Of a DNA stretch of 64,000 nt, positions 40,891 to 50,126 are shown piece after piece. Source of the stretch: Solimonas marina (GTDB taxonomy: Bacteria > Pseudomonadota > Gammaproteobacteria > Nevskiales > Nevskiaceae); contig NZ_JAAVXB010000009.1 of the NCBI RefSeq assembly GCF_012241385.1, forward strand, positions 160,313 through 224,312, read 5' to 3'. Each line of letters starts with the position of its first letter. Positions within the stretch are counted from its first letter, which is position 1. The position numbers and the translations under genes are program-made. The notes under the pieces were generated by a model. The model was not told where the DNA came from. It was given only the letters and a program-made list of their open reading frames with translations, and searched no databases.

Positions 40891-43768
40891 CGTAATCCTG
40901 CCCGCGTTCGTGCTTCTGGTACTGCGCCGGCGCCAGCGTGGCCAACTGCGCGGCGCTCTTGGCGACCCACTCGTCATAGACGCCCTGGCTGATGCGGCGC
41001 AGATTGTCCTCGTAGGTGGAGATCGCCTTCTCCTGGAACGGATCGGCCTGTTCCTCGAGCAGCAGGTTGTACTGGTCGAGTTCCAGGGCGCTGAGATTCT
41101 TCGGCCGCTCGGAGTCGAGCAGCGCGCGGCCGAAGGTCTGGTAGACCAGGCCGGTCTCGTAAGTCGCCGCCGTGGTGACATCGGCGTAGCCGTAGCTGGC
41201 CGCCTTGTCGAACCAGTTCAGCGCCTGCTGCATCGACTGCTTGCGCTGCGCCAGGCTTTGCTGCAGCGGGGCCTTGAGGGCGATCGCCTGCGTCTGCCTG
41301 GAGGCGATGCGGCCCAGCTCCAGCGCGGCACGCGCGGCCAGTGCCCGCGAGCGATCGTTGGCGCCGGCTCCGGCACGGTCGTTGACGGCGATCTGATCGC
41401 GCAGTGCGGTGCTCAGCGCTGCGGCGTCGCCGCTGCTGCGTGCGTAGTCGACGAGCTTGGCGCGGGCCTCGACGTTGCGGTCGAACGAGGCCGGGAAGTT
41501 CTGCACGTAATACGTGTAGGCGCCGCGCGCATCGGCCGGCGCCTTGCCCTGTTCGTAGAGCGTGGCCGACAGCCACGCGGCTTCTTCGCGGGTCTGCGCA
41601 CTTTCGCTGTTGCGGCGGGCGATACGGCCGTAGACCGGCGCCGCCTGCAGCGGCCGGTTGTCCTTCTGATAGGCGACCGCGAGCTTCTTGTCGACGTCCG
41701 GAATCAGCTTGTGGTCCGGGAACAGCTGACGGAAGTTCTCGAGTACCGCCGCGGCGCGGCCCCAGGCCTGCATCGCGATCAGCGCGGCGGCGCCGTCGTA
41801 GTCGGCGGTGGCGCGAATCTTGGCGTTCGGCGTGACCTTGCCGACGCGCAGGAAGTTCTGCGCCGCCGTGTCCATGTCGCCGGCATCACGCGCCGCTTCG
41901 CCCTGTTTGTAGATCGACGCGGCGAGCTGCTCGACGACGTCGGCACGACCGGGGTCGTTGGCCGCCGTCAGCTTCAATTGCTCGCTGAACGCCGATTCGG
42001 CCTGCGGGTAGTGGGTGAGGGCGAACTGCGAATTGCCGGTCACGCTCCAGGCGATGCGCTGCTGCTCCGGCGTGACGTTGCCCTGCGCCTTGATCACGCG
42101 GTCGGCGACAGTGATGGCCTTGTCGTACTGCTTGAGTTCGTACAAGTCCTCGGCCGCCTGCGTCAGTACCGCATTGCGCTTGACGTGCGCCGGATAGGTG
42201 TCGGCGAGCTTGAGGCTTTCGTCGATCGCCATCTGCAGCGCCTGCGGGCGCTGCGCCTTCGGCACTTCGGTGGCGTACTGCTCGTAGGCCTGAACGGCGG
42301 CGAACGCGGCTTCCGGCGCCTTGGTGTGCGGGCGGTAGCCGTAGGCGGTCTTGCTGTATTCCTTGGCCGCTTCGAGGGTATGGCCGCCGTCGAGCAACGC
42401 GTCGCCGAGCAGGAAGTTGATATCCGGCAGCTTCGGGTCCTGCGGGTACAGCTCGATGATGCGGCGGTAGGACTTGGCGGCGACGGCGAAGCCGGCCGGC
42501 GGCTGCGGCAAGGTCTTGTGCGCGTCCTGCGCGGCGCGCAGTTCCTGCTGCGCCTGCGCGTGGTAGTACTTGGCGATGTCTTCGAGGTCGACGCGCAACG
42601 CCTTCATGACCTCCGGCGTTGCCGGCTTGCCGGCCCAGTAGGGCGCGGCCGGATCGTAGGTCGCGACGTAGCGTTCCTTTTCCTTCAGCGACAGCTGGTC
42701 GAAGCCGCCAGCGTCGTAGGCGGCGATCACGCGCGCCTGGAAGGCCGGTGCCAGCGGCGATTGCGGATAGCGCTCGATGAACGCGGCACTGGTCTTGGCG
42801 GCGTCGGTGTAGCGGCGCTTTTCGAGCATCGCGTCGCCGAGCGCGGTGTACAGCAGCGGATAGAAACGCGGGTCGCTGTGCGAGGCGAGGTAGTCGTTGA
42901 GCGCTTCGCCGCCGCCGAGCGTGGTCAGCGACAGCACGATGACGCGCAGCGAGTCCTTGGCGAGGTCGAACTTGCCCTTCGACACGCCGGCCAATGCCGC
43001 GTCCGGATCGGTGACCTCGCCGGTCGGCAGCTCACGGTCGAGGATGTCGATGAAGGTCGAGATCGCCGGGTCGTACTTGCTTTGCTTGTACAGCGACCAG
43101 CCGTACTTGTACTGCGCCTGCTCGAAGAACGGCGTGCCGTCCTTCATCGCCATGACGACGTGGTACTCGTCTTCGGCTTCGTGATAGCGCTTGAGCGTGA
43201 ACAGCAGCTCGGCGCGGCGGAAGTGCGCATCGCCCGCGAGCTTGGACTCCGGCAGGCGGTCGGTCAGCTGCTTGAGCGTGGCGATCGCCGCTTCCGGTTC
43301 GCCGATGTTCTGCTGCGCGCGCGCCAGCTGATAGTAGATGCGTGCGTTGTCGGGATCGTTCGGGTGTTGCGCCAGAAGCTGGTTGTAAAGCTTCATCGAC
43401 TCGCGCAGCCGTTGTTCGGACTCCGGCGTCGAGCCGCCGGCGTCGGCCATCTGCACCTGCAGATCGGCGAGGCGCCGCGTCGACTCGGTCTGGGTTGCCG
43501 CGTCCGGCTTGAGCTTGAGCAGCTCGCGGTAGTTGTCGGCGGCCTTTTGCGCGTCCGGCGCGATGTTCTCGGACTTGATGATCGGCAGCTCGTCCTGCGA
43601 CGGCGCTTTTTCCTTGCCGATGGTCTGCCGGATCGGCGGCGCCGAATCCTTGACGACCTGCGGCGTGCAGGCGGACAGCGCCAGCGCGGCCTGGGCGATT
43701 GCGGCCAGCGCGAGCGCCGGCGGCAGTCGGAACCGGGAGGACGGGGTAGGGGTCATCGGGTCGGTCAC
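40874..43768 (-). CDS. Large TPR-repeat lipoprotein
   Basis: A 964-residue protein made almost entirely of helical TPR/Sel1-like repeats behind a lipoprotein signal (lipobox LSAC near residue 34). Recognisable repeats include DNARIYYQLARAQQNIGEPE, AHFRRAELLFTLKRYHEAED, INFLLGDALLDGGHTLEAAK and AAWLSATLYEQGKAPADARG. The GTG at 43768 overlaps the previous stop as GTGA; an ATG lies four codons in. Its size and repeat content fit a periplasmic or outer-membrane scaffold like AgmU/GltD or YfgC/BamD-like organisers. It belongs to the nine-gene motor operon. Confidence 0.82.
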   Translation of the reverse strand: MTDPMTPTPSSRFRLPPALALAAIAQAALALSACTPQVVKDSAPPIRQTIGKEKAPSQDELPIIKSENIAPDAQKAADNYRELLKLKPDAATQTESTRRLADLQVQMADAGGSTPESEQRLRESMKLYNQLLAQHPNDPDNARIYYQLARAQQNIGEPEAAIATLKQLTDRLPESKLAGDAHFRRAELLFTLKRYHEAEDEYHVVMAMKDGTPFFEQAQYKYGWSLYKQSKYDPAISTFIDILDRELPTGEVTDPDAALAGVSKGKFDLAKDSLRVIVLSLTTLGGGEALNDYLASHSDPRFYPLLYTALGDAMLEKRRYTDAAKTSAAFIERYPQSPLAPAFQARVIAAYDAGGFDQLSLKEKERYVATYDPAAPYWAGKPATPEVMKALRVDLEDIAKYYHAQAQQELRAAQDAHKTLPQPPAGFAVAAKSYRRIIELYPQDPKLPDINFLLGDALLDGGHTLEAAKEYSKTAYGYRPHTKAPEAAFAAVQAYEQYATEVPKAQRPQALQMAIDESLKLADTYPAHVKRNAVLTQAAEDLYELKQYDKAITVADRVIKAQGNVTPEQQRIAWSVTGNSQFALTHYPQAESAFSEQLKLTAANDPGRADVVEQLAASIYKQGEAARDAGDMDTAAQNFLRVGKVTPNAKIRATADYDGAAALIAMQAWGRAAAVLENFRQLFPDHKLIPDVDKKLAVAYQKDNRPLQAAPVYGRIARRNSESAQTREEAAWLSATLYEQGKAPADARGAYTYYVQNFPASFDRNVEARAKLVDYARSSGDAAALSTALRDQIAVNDRAGAGANDRSRALAARAALELGRIASRQTQAIALKAPLQQSLAQRKQSMQQALNWFDKAASYGYADVTTAATYETGLVYQTFGRALLDSERPKNLSALELDQYNLLLEEQADPFQEKAISTYEDNLRRISQGVYDEWVAKSAAQLATLAPAQYQKHERGQDYDDRLK

Positions 43769-45582
43769 GGCTTTTGCTCGCCCTGTTGGGCGCGGTCATA
43801 CAGACGCGCGAGTGCGAAACGGGCCTCGATCAGATAGCGCTCGATCTGGCGCTGCTGACCGTCGAGTTCCTGCAGCGACATGTCCTGCAGCAGCTGTGCC
43901 TGATCGCGGCCGGCGGCGGTCAGCTGTTCGAGCAGATTGTTGACGCGCGACTGCAGCGCCTCCGCGCGCTCGTACGGGCCGTTGAAGCGGGTCGGCGGCG
44001 CGGCCAAAGCCAGCGGTGGCACCGGTGCGCGCACGACGGGCGCACGCACGTCGTAGGTCCCCGGCGCGGCCAGATGCGTGGCCAGGCCCAGCGTCACGCG
44101 CGTGCCGGCGTAGGCCGGCTCGGCATCGCGCAGCGCGCGGCGCAACAGGGCGTCGGCGTCGCCGGGCTCGCGGGCGGTCGACAGATAGTCATGCTGGATG
44201 CTGGCGAGTTTGTTGCGCCAGGTTTCGACGTTGCGCGTCAGCATGCGCAGGTCGCGGTAATTCTTCAGCGCTTCCTGGAAGCGGTGCGTGGCCAGCAGGT
44301 CCTGCAGGAAATAGGTTTCCGGCGCGTCGGGCAGATCGCGCAGCTTCCAGTCCCAGCCGGAGCCGGTATCGATGTCGCGACGGACGATGGTTTCGACCAT
44401 GCGCCCCTGCTTGATCGAACGCACCGCCGCGTCCATGCGCTTGCGCGCATCCTCGAGCACGCCGACGGCTTTCTCGTAGTACTGTAGCGCCTCGGTATGC
44501 GCGCCGAGTTGATCGAGCGTGTAGGCGATCGCCAGCCACGCTTCCTGCACCGCCGGGTCCATCGGGTCGCGCTTCGTCAGCTCGAGCCAGGGCACGAGCG
44601 CGCGGCGCATCGCCGCCTGCGTTTCCGGATTGCGGTTGTCGCGCCGGAAGGAGGACATGCCGGTATTGTCGAAGACGTCGTGATCGAGATAGCCGCGCCG
44701 GATCAGGACGCCGAGCAGCGATATCGAAGTCTGCGCCTTTTCCCATGCGCCTTCGTCGCGTGACAGGTCCTTTTCGTTGCGTGAACCCTGCGGCGACAGC
44801 TGCGCCCAGCCCAGGCCCAGCAGTGCGCGGTTCGAGAACGGCCCCTCGACGCGGACGCGGCTCAGCACCGGCTTGGCGGTGGCGGCCTGCTGCGCCTGCA
44901 GGAATTGCCAACCCAGCGTCAGATTGGCACGGTCACGCAGGGCCAGATCATCTTCGGTGAGCGGGCGCATCTTGCCGACGTCGTCGAGCTGCGTCTGGCC
45001 CGGTGTCGGCTGGCCGCTGTTGATCAGCGCGATGCCCAGGTTGTAGCGCATGAAATCGTCGATTGACGCATCACTCTTGCGCTTCTGTAACAGGCCGGCC
45101 GCCTCACTGTATTGGCCGTCGGCCATCATCACGCGCGACATCAGGTCGACCCACTGCGAGATCAGATCCTTGGGCAGCTTTTCGCGGATGCGGTACAGCG
45201 TGGCGCGCGCCTCGGCGTTGTAGCCGCGCTCGAAATCGAGTTCGGCGAGCCGCAGGTAGGCCTCGCCCACCTTTTCAGGATCCGGATCGATCGCCGCCAG
45301 GTTGCGATACAGCGCCTCGGCGCGGTCACGCATGCCGAAGCCGAGATAGTTGTCGGCGAGCTCCCACTCGAACTCGGCCGGCATTTTCAGCGGATCGGTC
45401 TGCCCGGCCACCTGCAGCAGCGTCACGAGGGCGGAGAAATGCTCACGGTTCTTATCGAGATAGCTCGACATGCGGACCTGCGGGTCCTTGCTGCTGCCGG
45501 GCTGATAGGTCTCGACGGCCGACGCCGTCAGCGGCAGCAGCGCCGCGGCAGCCACGATCGGGAGCAGGCGCAGACGCTTCAT
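43765..45582 (-). CDS. Secreted TPR-repeat protein
   Basis: A 605-residue periplasmic protein with a Sec signal (LLPIVAAAALLPLTASA) and TPR-like repeats in the first half (YLRLAELDFERGYNAEARAT, LGIALINSGQPTPGQTQLDD, LGWQFLQAQQAATAKPVLSR). The C-terminal third is helical (coiled-coil-prone, QLLQDMSLQELDGQQRQIER). The ATG at 45582 overlaps the preceding stop by ATGA. No family is recognised beyond TPR. It probably interacts with the TonB-like and lipoprotein components of the same operon. Confidence 0.78.
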   Translation of the reverse strand: MKRLRLLPIVAAAALLPLTASAVETYQPGSSKDPQVRMSSYLDKNREHFSALVTLLQVAGQTDPLKMPAEFEWELADNYLGFGMRDRAEALYRNLAAIDPDPEKVGEAYLRLAELDFERGYNAEARATLYRIREKLPKDLISQWVDLMSRVMMADGQYSEAAGLLQKRKSDASIDDFMRYNLGIALINSGQPTPGQTQLDDVGKMRPLTEDDLALRDRANLTLGWQFLQAQQAATAKPVLSRVRVEGPFSNRALLGLGWAQLSPQGSRNEKDLSRDEGAWEKAQTSISLLGVLIRRGYLDHDVFDNTGMSSFRRDNRNPETQAAMRRALVPWLELTKRDPMDPAVQEAWLAIAYTLDQLGAHTEALQYYEKAVGVLEDARKRMDAAVRSIKQGRMVETIVRRDIDTGSGWDWKLRDLPDAPETYFLQDLLATHRFQEALKNYRDLRMLTRNVETWRNKLASIQHDYLSTAREPGDADALLRRALRDAEPAYAGTRVTLGLATHLAAPGTYDVRAPVVRAPVPPLALAAPPTRFNGPYERAEALQSRVNNLLEQLTAAGRDQAQLLQDMSLQELDGQQRQIERYLIEARFALARLYDRAQQGEQKP

Positions 45583-46157
45583 TGTGCGGGCCGCCATTGT
45601 TTCATCGACAGTCTGGGTTTGCCGCCGAAGCGACTCTGGCGCGCGATCATGAATTCGACGTCGGTCGTCTGCGCCGACTTGTCGATCGTCGTCGAATACT
45701 GATCGGTGATCGGCGGCGAGTCCGGCTTGGCGTCGGCGTACTTGCCGGAGAAGCTGATATGCAGCTTGTGCGGGCCGGGCTGGGCCGCAACACGGAGCAG
45801 GCGCTGCGTGCTGCCCTTGGTCAGGATCGCGCGCGAGTCGAAGGCATCGTAGTGATAGGTTTCGGGCGTCTGGTCGTCGAGCGAGACCGTCACCTTGTCG
45901 AGCAGCAGGCCGGGGGCCTCGACGCTCAAATAGACGTTCAGGCGCAGATAGTCGGGCAGCACGGCGTCGACTTCGGCTTTCGACGCTTCCTTGTTGAATT
46001 CCAGGACCTCGTCCTTCAGCGCCTGAACGTTCTGATCGAGCTGTACGGCGCGGTCGTCCAGGTCCTGGGTCGCGGCGAGGACAGGAAGGCTGAACATCAT
46101 GACAAGGCTTGCGCCCAGGGCCTTGTAACGGCCTCGAATTCTCGGCATCGGCGGCAT
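45579..46157 (-). CDS. Small secreted protein, first gene of the Glt-like operon
   Basis: A 192-residue protein with a Sec signal (LGASLVMMFSLPVLAATQ). A short coiled coil (LDDRAVQLDQNVQALKDEVL) is followed by a beta-sandwich-like domain (RLNVYLSVEAPGLLLDKVTV, LLRVAAQPGPHKLHISFSG). Start ATG 46157 or 46148; neither has a strong ribosome-binding site. It overlaps the next gene by ATGA and heads the leftward operon. The family was not recognised; related proteins in other genomes may be mislabelled. A structural periplasmic role is plausible. Confidence 0.68.
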   Translation of the reverse strand: MPPMPRIRGRYKALGASLVMMFSLPVLAATQDLDDRAVQLDQNVQALKDEVLEFNKEASKAEVDAVLPDYLRLNVYLSVEAPGLLLDKVTVSLDDQTPETYHYDAFDSRAILTKGSTQRLLRVAAQPGPHKLHISFSGKYADAKPDSPPITDQYSTTIDKSAQTTDVEFMIARQSRFGGKPRLSMKQWRPAQ

Positions 46158-46405
46158 GGGTCCGGTCGGGCTGGGGAGTGTAGCAAAGCGGTTCGCACAA
46201 TATAGAAGCAGCAATGGGCGACAAAAGCGACTCTTTTCGCAGGCCTTTGCGTACACCGGTGTACAGCGTTGATTGCAATATGCAGGGACTGTGACGAGCG
46301 GCTCACGGCGGCTGACTTTTGTCTGTATGGGGGCTTGATTTTTTCGGCGTCTTCGGGGCGCATCGCCGTCTGCGGCGATGCGCTGCATTTCTCTCGTTTT
46401 TCGTG
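46158..46405. other. Divergent intergenic region between Glt-like operon and hupB
   Basis: No gene was seen. It should hold the leftward operon promoter. A perfect 10-bp hairpin, CGCATCGCCG-tctg-CGGCGATGCG (46359-46382), lies in it, without a clean T tail on either strand. Confidence 0.5.
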
Positions 46406-46435
46406 TTGACGCTCGAACGAGCCGCTTGTTATAAA
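46406..46435 (+). promoter_or_regulatory. Sigma-70 promoter of hupB
   Basis: TTGACG (46406-46411) and TATAAA (46430-46435) are spaced 18 bases apart, one of the closest consensus matches in the window. The predicted transcript has a leader of about 160 bases before hupB. Confidence 0.75.
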
Positions 46436-46602
46436 TCGCCGCAACCCACGCTACCTATCACATCGCGCGAGACGTGATCGGCGGCGTTTTGACTATTGTC
46501 AGACGCGGTACGGTCGGATGAGCGTCGCCAAATAATGATGTGGGTCTCTAGGCGGCGGCAGCGTCGCGACTTACAACTCTTTCCCAGGGGATGTTTCTCA
46601 AG

Positions 46603-46875
46603 ATGAACAAGACTGAATTGATCGCGGCGCTGGCCGACAAGGCGGACCTGTCGAAGGCCGACGCCGGTCGTGCGGTCGACGCGTTTTTCGAAGTCGTCGG
46701 CAAGGCGCTCAAGAAGAAGGACAAGGTGTCGCTGGTCGGCTTCGGCACGTTCATGGTGCGCGAGCGCTCGGCTCGCTCGGGCCGCAACCCGAAGACCGGC
46801 GCCACCATCAAGATCAAGGCGAGCAAGACGCCGTCATTTAAGGCTGGTAAAGCGCTAAAAGACCTGGTAAAGTAG
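46603..46875 (+). CDS. hupB: DNA-binding protein HU
   Basis: A 90-residue histone-like protein: [20 protein letters not shown] at the start, the beta-arm motif [21 protein letters not shown], and [15 protein letters not shown] at the end. It binds and bends DNA as a dimer. ATG 46603 is chosen because the in-frame ATG at 46591 would leave no space after the AGGGG ribosome-binding site. It is followed within 50 bases by tRNA-Val and tRNA-Asp, and probably co-transcribed with them. Confidence 0.96.
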   Translation: MNKTELIAALADKADLSKADAGRAVDAFFEVVGKALKKKDKVSLVGFGTFMVRERSARSGRNPKTGATIKIKASKTPSFKAGKALKDLVK

Positions 46876-46921
46876 CGGTCTTTCCACGGTTGGTTGCTTG
46901 ATCGGGCACATCGTCCGTCAA

Positions 46922-46997
46922 GGGTGCTTAGCTCAGCTGGTAGAGCGTCGCCCTTACAAGGCGAATGTCGGCGGTTCGAACCCGTCAGCACCCACCA
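46922..46997 (+). tRNA. tRNA-Val (anticodon TAC)
   Basis: The acceptor GGGTGCT pairs with AGCACCC, then A and an encoded CCA. The anticodon stem TCGCC/GGCGA has loop CTTACAA, giving TAC. Confidence 0.95.
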
Positions 46998-47011
46998 AAC
47001 AGTTTTGAAGT

Positions 47012-47088
47012 GGAGCGGTAGTTCAGTTGGTTAGAATACCGGCCTGTCACGCCGGGGGTCGCGGGTTCGAGTCCCGTCCGCTCCGCCA
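47012..47088 (+). tRNA. tRNA-Asp (anticodon GTC)
   Basis: The acceptor GGAGCGG pairs with CCGCTCC, then discriminator G and an encoded CCA. Anticodon loop CTGTCAC gives GTC. It lies 14 bases after tRNA-Val; a terminator follows. Confidence 0.95.
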
Positions 47089-47104
47089 CAGTAGCAACAA
47101 AAAA

Positions 47105-47128
47105 GGCGCCCTTCGGGGCGCCTTTTTT
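47105..47128 (+). terminator. Intrinsic terminator of the hupB-tRNA operon
   Basis: A GGCGCCC-ttcg-GGGCGCC tetraloop hairpin is flanked by A-run and T6. Confidence 0.95.
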
Positions 47129-47451
47129 GTTTGTGCTCGATGATCTTGAGCGCCGCGCCGTACTCGGCGTCGCACATTCGATAAGCGACCGGCGCCCGGT
47201 ATGGCGCCTTGTCTGCGTCATCGCGGTGCGTATCGTCCCTCGTCGTGCCGTCGCCATGATGTCGGCGCGCGGTCGAAAGGCCGCCAGCCTCGCCGCGATC
47301 AGCGATGGCGCTCAATTTGCTTCGTCTTCGCCGCAGTCTCATCCGTTGTCGGAACGCTCGCCCACCGGGAGCCGCGATCGTTCCGGATGAGCGCTGTCAT
47401 CGGCTGCGCAGGCGCGCATCCGATGCTCATGGCGAAAATGAAGGAAAGGCA
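47129..47451. other. Intergenic region before the acylase gene
   Basis: About 320 bases without a gene I can support. The acylase frame stays open to 47305, but those 49 residues are Arg-rich and precede a normal signal peptide, so they are not counted as coding. Confidence 0.5.
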
Positions 47452-49563
47452 ATGCGTGCTTGGGCTCTCGGCTGTGCTGCGGCGTGCGCCGCGGTTTCGT
47501 TTTCATTGATCGGTATCACGCCGGCTGCTGCCTCGACGAAGGCGGCCTACGGCGGCGGCGAAATTCTCTGGGACCAATTCGGCGTCCCGCATATCTACGC
47601 GAAGACGGAAGCCGGGGCGTTCTATGGTTTCGGCTACGCGCAGGCGCACAACCACGGCAACATCCTGTTGCAGATGTACGGTGAATCGCGCGCGCGTGGT
47701 GCCGAATACTGGGGCAGCGAGTACGAGGCGCAGGATCGCTGGCTGGTCGCCAACGATGTGCCGCAGCGCGCAATCCGCTGGTATCACGAGCAGACGCCGC
47801 AGATGCGCGCTGATCTCGACGCGTTCGCGGCCGGCATCAATGCCTATGCGCAGGCGCACCTCGACGAGATCGATCCCAAGGTTCGGCAGGTGCTGCCCAT
47901 CCATGGCGTCGACGTGATGGCGCACACGCACCGCCTGATGAATTTCACGTATGTAGCGTCGGCGAAGAAAATCCTCGTCAATCCGGAAACCAACGAAGCG
48001 GGCGGCTCGAACGCCTGGGCCGTGGCGCCGTCGCGCTCGGCGAGCGGTCACGCAATGCTGCTCGCCAACCCGCACCTGCCGTGGGCGCCGGGGCCGCTGA
48101 CGTATATGGAAGCGCAGCTCAATGCGCCGGGGCTGAGCATTTACGGTGCGACGCAGGTCGGCTTGCCGGTGCTGCGCTTCGGCTTCAACCACAATCTCGG
48201 CTTCACCAATACCGTCAACACCATGCTCGGCTACACGAGCTACGAGCTGACGTTGAAGGACGGCGGTTATCTGTTCGATGGCAAGGTGCTGCCGTTCCGC
48301 ACCGAGCAGAAGCACTACGAGGTGAAACAGGCCGACGGCAGCGAGAAGACGGTGAGCTTCACGCAACGCTATACCGTGCAAGGGCCGGTCTTCGAACTGC
48401 CGGGCGGCAAGGAGACGATTGCGCTGAAAGTCGCCGGCCTCGATCGACCGGGGGTGCTGCAGCAGTATCTCGACATGGGCAAGGCGCAGAACTGGTCACA
48501 GTTCGAGGCGGCGCTGCGCCGCGTACAGGCGCCGATGTTCAACATCGTCTACGCCGATCGCGACGGCAACATTCTGTATCTCGACAACGGCATCCTGCCC
48601 AAGCACGCCGATGGTTCGGTCCAGCACTGGCGCGAACCGGTGCCCGGCGACACGTCGGCGACGCTGTGGAAGGACGTGTTCAGCTACGACGAACTGCCGA
48701 AGGTGTTCGATCCGGTCAGCGGCTTCGTGCAGAACGCCAACGATCCACCGTGGCTCAGCACCTGGCCGCGCGTACTCGACCCCAAGGACTATCCGGCCTA
48801 TGTCGCGCCGGTCGGGCCGATGAGCCAGCGCGCGCAGATGTCGGTCAAGCTGCTCAGTGAAGGCCCGAAACTGAGCTTCGACGACTTCGTGTCGAAGAAG
48901 CTGACGACGCGGTCGCTGATGGCCGATCGCATGGTGCCGGCGCTGATGCAGGCGGCGCAGGGCAGTGACGACCCCGATATCAAAGCGGCAATTGCCTTGC
49001 TGTCGTCCTGGGATCATCGCGACGAGGCCGACAGCCGCGCGGCACTGTTGTTCGAGACCTGGGCATCGTTGTTCTCGCCACACAACTTCACCGGCCAAGA
49101 CAACTATGCGGTGCCGTGGACGCTCGACGATCCGCTGCAGACGCCACGGGGACTCCAGGATCCGGCCGCGGCATTGGCGATGCTCAAGCAGGCGGTGGCG
49201 CTGACTCGCCAGCGCTATGGGGCGATCGACCGTCCGTTCGGCGAGGTTTCGCGGTTCCACCTGCGCGATGTCGATCTGCCGGGCAATGGCGGCTTCGGCA
49301 ATACCGGCGTGTTCCGCACCATCACCTGGGGGCCGATGAAGGACGGCGAGCGCACGCCGCTGCACGGCGAAACCTGGATGTCGCTGGTCGAGTTCACGAC
49401 CCCGCTCAAGGCCGTCGGCCTGATGAGCTACGGCAACGCGACGCAGCCGGATTCGCCGCATCGCAGCGACCAGCTGCAGTACATGGCATCGAAGACGTTC
49501 CGCACGCTGTGGATCGATCGCAGCGAGGTCGAAAAACACCTCGAGGACACCACCACGTTCTGA
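47452..49563 (+). CDS. Periplasmic penicillin acylase/AHL acylase-family hydrolase
   Basis: A 703-residue Ntn-hydrolase precursor. A Sec signal (ending near PAAAS) precedes an alpha chain ([40 protein letters not shown]). Autocleavage should occur before Ser186 in [11 protein letters not shown], exposing the catalytic N-terminal Ser of the beta chain. The oxyanion-hole and specificity region follows ([22 protein letters not shown]). The family hydrolyses amide bonds of penicillins, acyl-homoserine lactones or other N-acyl compounds. Specificity cannot be read here. ATG 47452 follows AAGGAAAGG. Confidence 0.9.
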   Translation: MRAWALGCAAACAAVSFSLIGITPAAASTKAAYGGGEILWDQFGVPHIYAKTEAGAFYGFGYAQAHNHGNILLQMYGESRARGAEYWGSEYEAQDRWLVANDVPQRAIRWYHEQTPQMRADLDAFAAGINAYAQAHLDEIDPKVRQVLPIHGVDVMAHTHRLMNFTYVASAKKILVNPETNEAGGSNAWAVAPSRSASGHAMLLANPHLPWAPGPLTYMEAQLNAPGLSIYGATQVGLPVLRFGFNHNLGFTNTVNTMLGYTSYELTLKDGGYLFDGKVLPFRTEQKHYEVKQADGSEKTVSFTQRYTVQGPVFELPGGKETIALKVAGLDRPGVLQQYLDMGKAQNWSQFEAALRRVQAPMFNIVYADRDGNILYLDNGILPKHADGSVQHWREPVPGDTSATLWKDVFSYDELPKVFDPVSGFVQNANDPPWLSTWPRVLDPKDYPAYVAPVGPMSQRAQMSVKLLSEGPKLSFDDFVSKKLTTRSLMADRMVPALMQAAQGSDDPDIKAAIALLSSWDHRDEADSRAALLFETWASLFSPHNFTGQDNYAVPWTLDDPLQTPRGLQDPAAALAMLKQAVALTRQRYGAIDRPFGEVSRFHLRDVDLPGNGGFGNTGVFRTITWGPMKDGERTPLHGETWMSLVEFTTPLKAVGLMSYGNATQPDSPHRSDQLQYMASKTFRTLWIDRSEVEKHLEDTTTF

Positions 49564-49597
49564 TGGCTGCGCTGTGGTTTTTGATGAGACGCACGAG

Positions 49598-50026
49598 ATG
49601 AAGTACGACGACGCCTATTGGCATTACAGCGGCGATTTCCCCGCGGACCTACCGCCGACGGCGGCGGCCACGCACGCCGGCATGTTCCTGGCGTGGGCGC
49701 TGCTCAGCGGACTCGGCGGCGAGCTGCACGTCATCGATTGCCCGGACAACCTGCTCAGCCTGCAGCAGCGGCGCGAGACGCCGGGGCAATTCCTGTGCCG
49801 CGCCTGCGACGAGAAATTCATCGAAGAAGACCTCAATGACGAGGGCCGAGCGTTCGCGCAGGCGTACTTCGACTTCGATAGCGGCCGCTACATGCTCGAC
49901 TACGAGAACGTCCTCAGCCGTGAACTGCCTAGCCTCTATCACGTGCCCGATACCTGGGAGACCTACGCCAGCCTGAAACCGATCCTCGATCAGCGCCTCG
50001 CCGACTGGCGCACCCAGCAGCGCTGA
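49598..50026 (+). CDS. Conserved hypothetical protein
   Basis: A 142-residue acidic, aromatic-rich soluble protein starting MKYDDAYWHYSGDFPADLPP and continuing with AATHAGMFLAWALLSGLGGE. I have a sense of having seen this start in many bacterial proteins of unknown function, sometimes near polymorphic-toxin loci, but cannot name the family. A single CxxC (FLCRACDEKF) is present. It lies 35 bases after the acylase stop in the same direction, with no obvious ribosome-binding site. Function unknown. Confidence 0.7.
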   Translation: MKYDDAYWHYSGDFPADLPPTAAATHAGMFLAWALLSGLGGELHVIDCPDNLLSLQQRRETPGQFLCRACDEKFIEEDLNDEGRAFAQAYFDFDSGRYMLDYENVLSRELPSLYHVPDTWETYASLKPILDQRLADWRTQQR

Positions 50027-50126
50027 GCGCTGTCGGCGCGTACATTCGATGCGGCGCGGCAGGCGGAGGCTGCGTTACAGTCCGCCCCAGGGAGCGGGCA
50101 CAACGCCCGTCGGCTTTCGATGATCG

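Noticed and set aside
40604..43837. Open frame of over 1,000 codons on the plus strand
   Set aside because: Exact antisense of the TPR lipoprotein genes, with low-complexity Arg/Leu/Val composition; an artefact of high third-position GC.
46359..46382. 10-bp perfect hairpin considered as a terminator
   Set aside because: No T tract on either strand next to the stem. Left as an unexplained palindrome in the divergent promoter region.
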